Part shown: piece after piece, positions 1-4,957 of the stretch | Position numbering within the stretch: the first letter of the stretch is position 1 | Layout: the number at the start of each line of letters is the position of its first letter | Assembly (NCBI GenBank): GCA_015490115.1 | Contig: WFYM01000188.1 | Location: 1-8,035, forward strand | Source of the DNA: Aquificaceae bacterium | Lineage (GTDB): Bacteria > Aquificota > Aquificia > Aquificales > Aquificaceae | Direction of reading: 5' to 3' | Length of the DNA: 8,035 bases | Position numbers and translations under genes: made by a program | Notes under the pieces: generated by a model | What the model saw: the letters and a program-made list of their open reading frames with translations, nothing else | Databases searched by the model: none | What the model was told of the DNA's origin: nothing

Positions 1-784
1 CAACACCCACCTTCTTCTCCCCCGAGAGTATCTCCTCTCCTTCGGACACCTCTCCCTCCGGCACAAGTCTGACGAGTACCCTCGGAGTCCTCCCCCTGTA
101 GTAGACCCTCGCCACCGCCTCCTGACCAACGTAGCAACCCTTCGTCATGCTGATCCCGTAACTGAGTACTCCAGCCTCCAAGGGTGAGAAGCCCTCCCTC
201 AGCTCCTTCCCTATCTTAGGGACGCAGTTTTTTATCCTCAAGTCCTCGAACTCCTCCTCTGAGACCTCCGAGTCCTTCGGGAGGTCGACCCTCGAGAGGT
301 CCCCTACGAGGTCGTAGCCCTCCGCCTTCAGTCTGATGGAGTTTTTAGCTACAAAAAGATCTCCCAGACCTCTGAACTCGAAATCTTTAAGCTCGAAGCC
401 GAAGCTCTCCTTTACGAACTCTTTTGAGCCTTCGCCGAAGAGGAATATGTGGTCTGTTCCCTCAGTTATATCTTCAAAATAGACCCTTAAAGAGAGCTTT
501 AGCTTTTGGAACTCCTCTATAACGAAGCTCGAAGGTAGCTCCGTGTCGAGGAGGAAGTGGTCCTCAAATCTGTAAACGAAGAAGTCTCCTACGGGCTGAC
601 CGTTTTGCCTGAGCCAAAGGTTGTAGTTGAAGGTTCCGGGCTTTAAGCTCTTGACGTCGTTCGTGAGCATACCCTGAAGGAAGTGGGTGTGTTCTTCCGA
701 AGCTGTCATACCTTTCATGAGGACCTTCGTTTTTTCGCCGAAGACCTTTATCTTTGACCTTTTCAGCCTCACCCAACTTACCAT
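1..784 (-). CDS. ygfZ: YgfZ/GcvT-like folate-binding protein, C-terminus cut by window edge
   Basis: I read 261 codons without a stop from the ATG at 784 to the left edge, so the C-terminal part is outside the window. The family signature KGCYVGQE is present, with its conserved cysteine at residue 217. Near the N-terminus LQGMLTNDVKSLKPG (about 36-50) and QPVGDFFVY (about 63-71) match the folate-binding fold shared with GcvT. YgfZ proteins are tetrahydrofolate-dependent cytosolic factors that help build or repair certain Fe-S enzymes such as MiaB; that role is inferred here from the family. A GGAGG lies 5 nt before the ATG. The ATG overlaps the ribD stop by 7 nt (ATGGTAA), so translation is probably coupled. 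It is not a true GcvT, because the YgfZ cysteine motif is present and no other glycine-cleavage genes adjoin. Confidence 0.88.
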   Translation of the reverse strand, partial: MVSWVRLKRSKIKVFGEKTKVLMKGMTASEEHTHFLQGMLTNDVKSLKPGTFNYNLWLRQNGQPVGDFFVYRFEDHFLLDTELPSSFVIEEFQKLKLSLRVYFEDITEGTDHIFLFGEGSKEFVKESFGFELKDFEFRGLGDLFVAKNSIRLKAEGYDLVGDLSRVDLPKDSEVSEEEFEDLRIKNCVPKIGKELREGFSPLEAGVLSYGISMTKGCYVGQEAVARVYYRGRTPRVLVRLVPEGEVSEGEEILSGEKKVGV

Positions 785-1860
785 CTTAGCCTCCTTCCTT
801 CCTCCGGAACGAACTCGAAGACCCTCTCGTCCCCAAGTTTTATCTCTCTCCTGAGTTTTAACTTCAAAGCCTCCTTTACACTGCTCACCCCTATGTCCCC
901 TATCCCCTTGCCTTCACCGAGGACCTTGGGAGCCTGAAATATGACTATCCTGTCGAAGAGCCTCTCCTTTAAGAACTGGGTCACCGTATACGCTCCCCCC
1001 TCAACGAGGAGGTGGAGGACACCCCTTCTCTTCAGATATCTCAGAAGCTCCTTGAGGTCTATCTTCTCCATCCTGAGCGTCTCAACACCCATCTCTTTTA
1101 ACTTCTCCGCCTTTCCGGAGTCAGCCGAGTGAACGAGTAAGGTTTCTCCCTCTCTCGTGTCGAGGACCTTGGAGTCGGGGGGAATCTCCAGGTCCGGATC
1201 TATGACGACCCTCAGGACCTTTTTCTTCATAGGTATGTGCCTTACCGTGAGCTGCGGATCGTCGCTGAGGACCGTCGTTATCCCGACGAGGACAGCTGTG
1301 GCTTCCGACCTCAGCCTGTGGGCTACCCTCCTGCTCTCCAAAGACGTTATCCACTTGCTGTCCCCAGAGAGGGTGGCTACCTTACCGTCTAAGGTCTGGG
1401 CGAGTTTTAGGGTGACGTAGGGTCTCTCCGATGTTATGAACCTAAAAAAGTCCTCGTTCAGGAGCCTCGCCTCCTCTTCCAACACACCCACCTCCACCTC
1501 GACCCCTTCCGACCTTAGTCTCTCAACACCCCTCCCGGAAACTTGAGGGTTAGGATCCAAGGTGGCTATTACAACCCTGCTCACCCCGGACCTCAGGATA
1601 GCTTCGGTGCAAGGGGGTGTCCTCCCGTGGTGGGGGCATGGTTCTAAGGTGACGTAGAGGGTAGATCCTTTAGCCTCTTTTCCAGCCTGCTCTAAGGCTA
1701 CCACCTCCGCGTGGGGCTTTCCAGCCCCCTCGTGCCACCCTAAACCCACTATCTCCCCCTTCTTTACCACTACAGCTCCTACGGTTGGGTTCGGGTGGGT
1801 GAGACCCTTCCTCCTCCTCGCCAAAAGGAGGGCTAAGGACATGAACCTCTCATCCGTCAT
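778..1860 (-). CDS. ribD: Bifunctional riboflavin biosynthesis protein RibD (deaminase/reductase)
   Basis: This 360-residue protein has the full two-domain RibD layout and a normal length. The N-terminal cytidine-deaminase-like domain (about 1-145) carries the zinc site: HAEV with His50 and Glu52, and PCPHHGRTPPC with Cys75 and Cys84. It also has the substrate motif HPNPTVGAVV (22-31). The C-terminal reductase domain starts near RPYVTLKLAQTLDGK and includes a KWITS segment and VEGGAY near residue 287. By family it deaminates the pyrimidine made from GTP by cyclohydrolase II and then reduces the ribose using NADPH, the second and third steps of riboflavin synthesis, in the cytosol. The start ATG overlaps the stop of the upstream DUF302 gene by 4 nt (ATGA), and the stop is overlapped by ygfZ. 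No other rib gene or FMN riboswitch is visible, so ribD appears detached from a riboflavin cluster. Confidence 0.97.
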   Translation of the reverse strand: MTDERFMSLALLLARRRKGLTHPNPTVGAVVVKKGEIVGLGWHEGAGKPHAEVVALEQAGKEAKGSTLYVTLEPCPHHGRTPPCTEAILRSGVSRVVIATLDPNPQVSGRGVERLRSEGVEVEVGVLEEEARLLNEDFFRFITSERPYVTLKLAQTLDGKVATLSGDSKWITSLESRRVAHRLRSEATAVLVGITTVLSDDPQLTVRHIPMKKKVLRVVIDPDLEIPPDSKVLDTREGETLLVHSADSGKAEKLKEMGVETLRMEKIDLKELLRYLKRRGVLHLLVEGGAYTVTQFLKERLFDRIVIFQAPKVLGEGKGIGDIGVSSVKEALKLKLRREIKLGDERVFEFVPEEGRRLRW

Positions 1861-2240
1861 CTAACAGCTTCTTCCATTATCTCCTTTATCTGCTCCTCCA
1901 CCTTCTTTGCGAGGTCTTCAAGCTCAGGCTCGTTATACATCCTCACCATATCGGTGGGTGCGATCGTGCTAAGGACCGTCTTTCCCTCCTTCTCGAAGAC
2001 CGCTATCCTGCAGGGCATGGCTGTTGATATAAACGGGTTCTTTGAGAGGACCTCGCTCGCGGAACTCGGCTGGCACACCTCAACTATAACGCAGGGGTAG
2101 TCTATGGGATAGCCCTTCGATTCGAGTATCTTCGTAACCTCGTGGACGCTGAGGACCCCGAAGCCCCTCGCCTTTGCACTCTCTTCCAGCTTTTTCCTTA
2201 CCTCCTCAACACCCTTCGTGGTTTCGAGGTTTATCAGCAT
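1857..2240 (-). CDS. DUF302 family protein
   Basis: This is a small soluble protein of 127 residues from the preferred start. The conserved core VEVCQPSSASEVLSKNPF (53-70) followed by AMPCRIAVFEKEGKTVLS (74-91) is typical of the DUF302 family, with cysteines at 50, 56 and 77. The C-terminal 20 or so residues form a charged amphipathic helix. There is no signal peptide. The biochemical role of the family is not established; it has been linked to sulfur and oxidative metabolism only loosely. I chose ATG 2240 over the longer GTG at 2249, because AGGAGGTGA sits 8 nt before the ATG but touches the GTG. The SD overlaps the stop of the upstream LptE-like gene, and the ORF ends in a 4-nt overlap with ribD. 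The family call is firm; the function is unknown. Confidence 0.85.
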   Translation of the reverse strand: MLINLETTKGVEEVRKKLEESAKARGFGVLSVHEVTKILESKGYPIDYPCVIVEVCQPSSASEVLSKNPFISTAMPCRIAVFEKEGKTVLSTIAPTDMVRMYNEPELEDLAKKVEEQIKEIMEEAVR

Positions 2241-2245
2241 AGCTC

Positions 2246-2665
2246 TCACCTCCTCAGGTTCTTAAGTATATTCAAATATATCTTGTCGAGGGCGTCGTCT
2301 ATGGCTCTCCTCCTCGGTATGTCCCCGAGACCTCCCGTCGGCAAAGAGTAAGGAACAACGCTCGTTACGGAAAAGGACCTGTCCCTCATCGTGAACTTTA
2401 AGGTTATGCGGAGGGTGTAGGCGCTCACCCTCTGCTCCGGGGTGTAGGCTATCGGTCTCTCCTCGAAGCGAACTATCTCCACCTTCAGAGCTTCGGAACC
2501 ATCACCGCAGGAGAGACCCCTCCCGCTCTCGAGGGCAGCCCTCTCTACGGTCCTTAGGACCGCGAAGGAGAGGTATGGATCCCTGTAGGGGTCTCTAACA
2601 AGCTCTACGCACAGGGGACCGCCGAAGCTCAAAGAGGCAAAGAGTCCTATCAGGAAGGTCCGCAT
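2246..2665 (-). CDS. Exported LptE-like envelope protein (tentative)
   Basis: This 139-residue protein starts with Arg2 and a hydrophobic stretch (about 4-16), which looks like a short export signal. The rest resembles the LptE fold in outline: a helix (about 34-46) after a DPYLSF segment, then the paired strands VEIVRFEERPIAYT and SAYTLRITLKFTMRD, and a C-terminal helix RRRAIDDALDKIYLNILKNL. LptE pairs with LptD to insert lipopolysaccharide into the outer membrane. The match is by pattern only. Cys19 lies near the expected lipidation site, but its context (GPLC) is not a normal lipobox, which weakens the call. The gene overlaps the coaD 3' end by 16 nt and is followed at once by DUF302. Another small exported protein of beta-sheet type would be an alternative. 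Confidence 0.5.
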   Translation of the reverse strand: MRTFLIGLFASLSFGGPLCVELVRDPYRDPYLSFAVLRTVERAALESGRGLSCGDGSEALKVEIVRFEERPIAYTPEQRVSAYTLRITLKFTMRDRSFSVTSVVPYSLPTGGLGDIPRRRAIDDALDKIYLNILKNLRR

Positions 2666-3138
2666 CCGAACTTCTCCCTCAGCTTCTCCTCCACGTAAGG
2701 GTGGACTATGCCCTTCAGGTTTCCGCAGTAAGAGGCTATGTCCTTCACTATGGTAGAGCTTATGTGTATGTATTCTTGAGAGGGCATCATGAAGACGGTC
2801 TCGACACCTGCGAGCTTGAAGTTCGTGAGCGCTATCTGAAGCTCGTATTCGAAGTCGGTAAAGAGCCTCACCCCCCTCACAACGGTCCCTATACCCTCCC
2901 TCCTCATGAAGTCCACGAGGAGCGAGTCGAAGCTCTTTACCTCAACCCTGTCTCCGAGATGCTCCACCATCCTCCTGAACATCTCAACCCTCTCCTCGGT
3001 TGAAAAAAGAATTTCTTTTCTCGGTCTTACGGCGACAGCCACAACTACCTTGTCGAATATCTTCAGGCTCCTCTCCACTATGTCGAGGTGTCCGAGGTGG
3101 GGCGGGTCGAAGGTCCCCGGGTATACCGCCTTCCTCAT
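2650..3138 (-). CDS. coaD: Phosphopantetheine adenylyltransferase CoaD
   Basis: CoaD transfers AMP from ATP to 4'-phosphopantetheine to give dephospho-CoA, the penultimate step of coenzyme A synthesis, in the cytosol. From the chosen start it has 162 residues, normal for the family. YPGTFDPPHLGH (6-17) is the nucleotidyltransferase motif, with His17 in the T/HxGH position. VVRGVRLFTDFEYE (86-99), NFKLAGVETVFMMPS (106-120) and ISSTIVKDIA (126-135) are the other conserved blocks. A longer ORF begins at a TTG (3153), but ATG 3138 is preferred. It yields the usual MRKAVYPGTF start, has GGAGG 8 nt upstream, and overlaps the rsmD stop by 4 nt (ATGA). rsmD-coaD adjacency is common in bacteria, which supports both calls. 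The 3' end overlaps the LptE-like gene by 16 nt. Confidence 0.97.
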   Translation of the reverse strand: MRKAVYPGTFDPPHLGHLDIVERSLKIFDKVVVAVAVRPRKEILFSTEERVEMFRRMVEHLGDRVEVKSFDSLLVDFMRREGIGTVVRGVRLFTDFEYELQIALTNFKLAGVETVFMMPSQEYIHISSTIVKDIASYCGNLKGIVHPYVEEKLREKFGCGPS

Positions 3139-3593
3139 ACCTCCTTCCTCCAAATTGAGAGGACCGTATCCCCGTACACCCTCTCCTCTTCAGCTCCGAA
3201 CCTTTTCTTCTTTTCGTGTTCGAGGACGAAGACACCACCCGGCTTTAAGACTCTTAGGACCCTCTCTATCAGCTTCTCATACTCGGTGTAAGAGTAAGGA
3301 GGGTCAGCGAAGACAACGTCGGGCTGGAAGGGTAGCCTTTCTATAATTTTTAAGGCGTCTCCCACGATGACCTTACCTTTCACTTTTTTCCTTATCTCCC
3401 TCGCCCTTATAGGGTCTTTCTCGACGAAGGTGACCTTTGCACCCCTACTTTCAGCCTCGATGCCTATCTGACCCGTTCCGGCGAACAGGTCCACGAAGAG
3501 AAGCCCCTCCAGATCTCCCAAAATGTTGAAGAGGGCGTTTTTAACTATAGAGGGGGTAGGTCTCAGATCCCTTCGTCTTCTTGTCTTTTTCAC
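3135..3593 (-). CDS. rsmD: 16S rRNA (guanine966-N2)-methyltransferase RsmD, short form
   Basis: RsmD methylates G966 of 16S rRNA using S-adenosylmethionine. The 152-residue protein has the family's LRPTPSIVKNALFNIL (10-25), the SAM-binding loop FVDLFAGTGQIGIEAESRGA (33-52), the acidic EKD (58-60) and the catalytic DPPY (97-100). Most homologues begin with a strand of the type RIIGGxxKGR before the RPT motif. Here only MKKTRRRRD precedes it, and an in-frame TAA lies four codons above the GTG start, so the protein cannot extend upstream. The GTG has no SD. A TATAAT ends 8 nt before it, so the message probably starts at or near the GTG and is leaderless. This is the first gene of the leftward operon and is followed by coaD with a 4-nt overlap. 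Confidence 0.93.
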   Translation of the reverse strand: MKKTRRRRDLRPTPSIVKNALFNILGDLEGLLFVDLFAGTGQIGIEAESRGAKVTFVEKDPIRAREIRKKVKGKVIVGDALKIIERLPFQPDVVFADPPYSYTEYEKLIERVLRVLKPGGVFVLEHEKKKRFGAEEERVYGDTVLSIWRKEV

Positions 3594-3609
3594 AGAAAAC
3601 GATTATACT
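3581..3609 (+). promoter_or_regulatory. Rightward promoter for speD
   Basis: TTGTCT (3581-3586) and TATACT (3604-3609) are separated by 17 bp, a sigma-70-like arrangement with 4/6 and 5/6 matches to consensus. The expected transcript start is near 3616. The -35 lies inside the first codons of rsmD on the other strand, and the -10 overlaps the leftward TATAAT. The predicted speD leader is about 80 nt. Confidence 0.55.
3602..3607 (-). promoter_or_regulatory. Leftward promoter -10 box for the rsmD operon
   Basis: On the minus strand this reads TATAAT, a perfect -10 hexamer, ending 8 nt before the GTG of rsmD. Transcription would then start within about two bases of the GTG. I see no convincing -35 at 16-18 nt (the sequence there is pyrimidine-rich, CCTCCT) and no extended -10, so the promoter may be weak or activator-dependent. 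It shares four bases with the rightward -10 box. Confidence 0.55.
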
Positions 3610-3627
3610 ATGTATTTGCTTCCAAGG

Positions 3628-3653
3628 AGGTGTTTCATCATGAGGTGCTTCAT
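3628..3653 (+). repeat. Direct repeat AGGTGyTTCAT in the speD leader
   Basis: AGGTGTTTCAT (3628-3638) recurs as AGGTGCTTCAT (3643-3653), 10 of 11 bases identical with a 15-base period. The first copy overlaps the SD of the leader ORF and the second lies just inside it. In the leader frame the repeat gives Arg-Cys-Phe-Ile twice. It could be a protein or RNA binding site, or chance. Confidence 0.4.
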
Positions 3654-3726
3654 TCTGCTCAAACTCTTCAAAAACTTCTCGAGGGAGGACAGGAAATGGC
3701 AAAGACCCTCGGACTGCATATCCTAG
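3640..3726 (+). CDS. Possible leader peptide (upstream ORF) of speD, 28 residues
   Basis: An ATG at 3640 has a strong SD (AAGGAGG, 3624-3630) 9 nt upstream and opens a 28-codon ORF ending in TAG at 3724-3726. The peptide starts MRCFILLKLFKNFSRED: a hydrophobic beginning, then a basic middle. It overlaps the first 31 nt of speD in another frame, so ribosomes reading it would run through the speD SD and start codon. It lies wholly within the predicted speD transcript. I know of no named family. It may act as a translational coupling or attenuating ORF, or the SD may only recruit ribosomes. Animal and plant AdoMet decarboxylase mRNAs also carry regulatory upstream ORFs, but the likeness here is one of layout only. 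Confidence 0.4.
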   Translation: MRCFILLKLFKNFSREDRKWQRPSDCIS

Positions 3727-4097
3727 CGGACCTTTACGGGGTGGAGGCGGAGAGGATAGACCGCGTTGAGGACATAAGAGACCTCCTCGAGACAGCAGTC
3801 AGGACCGCCAACCTAACCAAGATATCCTCCCACTACTACCAGTTCCAACCCCACGGGGCTACGGGAGTCGTCCTCCTCGCTGAGTCCCACATATCGATCC
3901 ACACCTGGCCTGAACACGGACTCGCCACTGTGGACGTCTACACATGCGGTGACCACTCGAAAGCCCACAGGGCTATGGAGTTCATCATCGAGACTCTGAA
4001 ACCCGAGAGGGTGGAAAAGAGGATCCACAGAAGGGGCGTTCTTGAAGAAGGTAGCTCCGAGAAGCTCCGAAGTATGCTAACCGGTTCTACTCTCTGA
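3696..4097 (+). CDS. speD: S-adenosylmethionine decarboxylase proenzyme SpeD
   Basis: SpeD removes CO2 from S-adenosylmethionine to give the aminopropyl donor for spermidine and the longer polyamines found in thermophiles. The 133-residue proenzyme is the short bacterial/archaeal type. It should cut itself between Glu63 and Ser64 in LLAESHISIHTWPEHG, turning Ser64 into the pyruvoyl cofactor. His69 and Cys84 (DVYTCGDHSKA) are the other expected catalytic residues. The ORF extends back to a GTG at 3630, but that GTG lies inside an SD. ATG 3696 gives the usual start MAKTLGLHILADLYG and has GGGAGG (3683-3688) 7 nt upstream. It stands alone on the plus strand, divergent from rsmD, and its last 21 nt overlap the slipin gene on the opposite strand. 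No speE is visible. Confidence 0.96.
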   Translation: MAKTLGLHILADLYGVEAERIDRVEDIRDLLETAVRTANLTKISSHYYQFQPHGATGVVLLAESHISIHTWPEHGLATVDVYTCGDHSKAHRAMEFIIETLKPERVEKRIHRRGVLEEGSSEKLRSMLTGSTL

Positions 4098-4949
4098 ACC
4101 CTTCTTCCCCTTCCCCAAAAGCTCCACAAACTCGAAGGGGAAGGGGAAGACAACCATCTTAGCGTTCTGGAGACCTATAGTGTGGAGGGTTTCAAGATAC
4201 CTCAGCTGTATAGCTATCGGTTCCGTCGAGAGTATCTTCGCAGCTTCGAGGAGCTTTTGGGCAGCTTGGTATTCCGCCTCGGCGGATATTATCTTCGCCC
4301 TCCTCTCCCTTTCCGCCTCGGCCTGACGGGCTATCGCCTTCCTGAGGTCGTCGGGAAGGTCTATCTTCTTCAGCTCAACGCCGACAACCTTCACCCCCCA
4401 AGGGTCCGTCTGCCTGTCTATGATCTCTTGGAGCTTTAAGTTTATCTTCTCCCTTTGGGAGAGGAGTTCGTCGAGTTCAGCCTCACCGCACACGCTCCTC
4501 AAAGTGGTCTGGGCTATCTGGGAGGTGGCGTAGAGGTAGTCCTCCACTTCGACTATGGCTTTTACGGGATCGACAACCCTAAAGTAAACTACCGCGTCTA
4601 CCTGAACGGAAACGTTGTCCCTCGTGATTATGTCCTGCGTCGGGACGTCGAGGGTGACAGTCCTCAAGGAGACCCTCACTATCCTATCGATCACAGGGAT
4701 TATTATTATGAGACCCGGTCCCTTCGCACCTATCACCCTACCGAGCCTGAAGACGACAGCCCTCTCGTATTCTGGAATTATCTTGACAGCGGCTATCAGG
4801 AAGATTATCCCGAGGATTACAAGGACTACTATAGGAGAAAAGACCATGGCAAGACCTCCTATGTATTTGAGGAGGTTTCCACCGAAAGCGAGGGCTATGA
4901 AGAGGGCTATGAATATGAGGAAGGGGAGAGCTTCGAGGAATCCTCTCAT
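4077..4949 (-). CDS. Slipin: stomatin/prohibitin-like (SPFH) membrane protein
   Basis: From the preferred ATG this is a 290-residue protein. Two hydrophobic segments (about 8-24 and 34-54) anchor it. An SPFH domain follows, from VKIIPEYERAVVFRLGR (55-71) through LDVPTQDIITRDNVSVQVDAV and the DPVKA and AQTTLRS blocks. An Ala/Glu/Arg-rich helix (RQAEAERERRAKIISAEAEYQAA) then forms the usual coiled-coil oligomerisation region. Slipins form large membrane rings and are linked to membrane microdomains and quality control; a specific role here is unknown. Bacterial slipins are often next to an NfeD protease gene, but none is visible. A GTG at 4961 would overlap the argJ stop by 4 nt and add four residues. 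I prefer ATG 4949, with GAGGTG just upstream. The 3' end overlaps speD on the other strand. Confidence 0.95.
   Translation of the reverse strand: MRGFLEALPFLIFIALFIALAFGGNLLKYIGGLAMVFSPIVVLVILGIIFLIAAVKIIPEYERAVVFRLGRVIGAKGPGLIIIIPVIDRIVRVSLRTVTLDVPTQDIITRDNVSVQVDAVVYFRVVDPVKAIVEVEDYLYATSQIAQTTLRSVCGEAELDELLSQREKINLKLQEIIDRQTDPWGVKVVGVELKKIDLPDDLRKAIARQAEAERERRAKIISAEAEYQAAQKLLEAAKILSTEPIAIQLRYLETLHTIGLQNAKMVVFPFPFEFVELLGKGKKGSESRTG
4103..4150. terminator. Perfect 14-bp inverted repeat at the speD/slipin junction, possible transcript-end hairpin
   Basis: The arms TCTTCCCC-type 4103-4116 (TTTCCCC pattern, read as T-CTTCCCCTTCCCC) and 4137-4150 (GGGGAAGGGGAAG-A) are fully complementary over 14 bp with a 20-base loop. 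The left arm begins 5 nt after the speD stop. No U-tract follows on either strand, so it is not a classic intrinsic terminator; it may stabilise the speD 3' end, pause polymerase or assist factor-dependent termination. Both arms lie in slipin codons (for FPF and GKGKK near its C-terminus), so coding constraint explains part of the sequence. Confidence 0.4.
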
Positions 4950-4957
4950 AGCCCACC

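Noticed and set aside
564..776. 70-codon minus-strand ORF with its own ATG
   Set aside because: It is in another frame within the ygfZ coding sequence, and the ygfZ frame holds the family motifs.
3139..3153. TTG start adding five residues to CoaD
   Set aside because: The added residues (EEGG) are simply the translated SD. ATG 3138 has the standard CoaD start and a 4-nt overlap with rsmD.
3523..3639. Longer upstream extension of the speD leader ORF
   Set aside because: The extension runs antisense through rsmD and starts before the predicted transcript start. Only the ATG at 3640 has an SD within the leader.
3630..3695. In-frame GTG extension adding 22 residues to SpeD
   Set aside because: The GTG is part of an SD sequence, and the extension does not resemble SpeD. 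ATG 3696 has its own well-spaced GGGAGG and gives the usual N-terminus.
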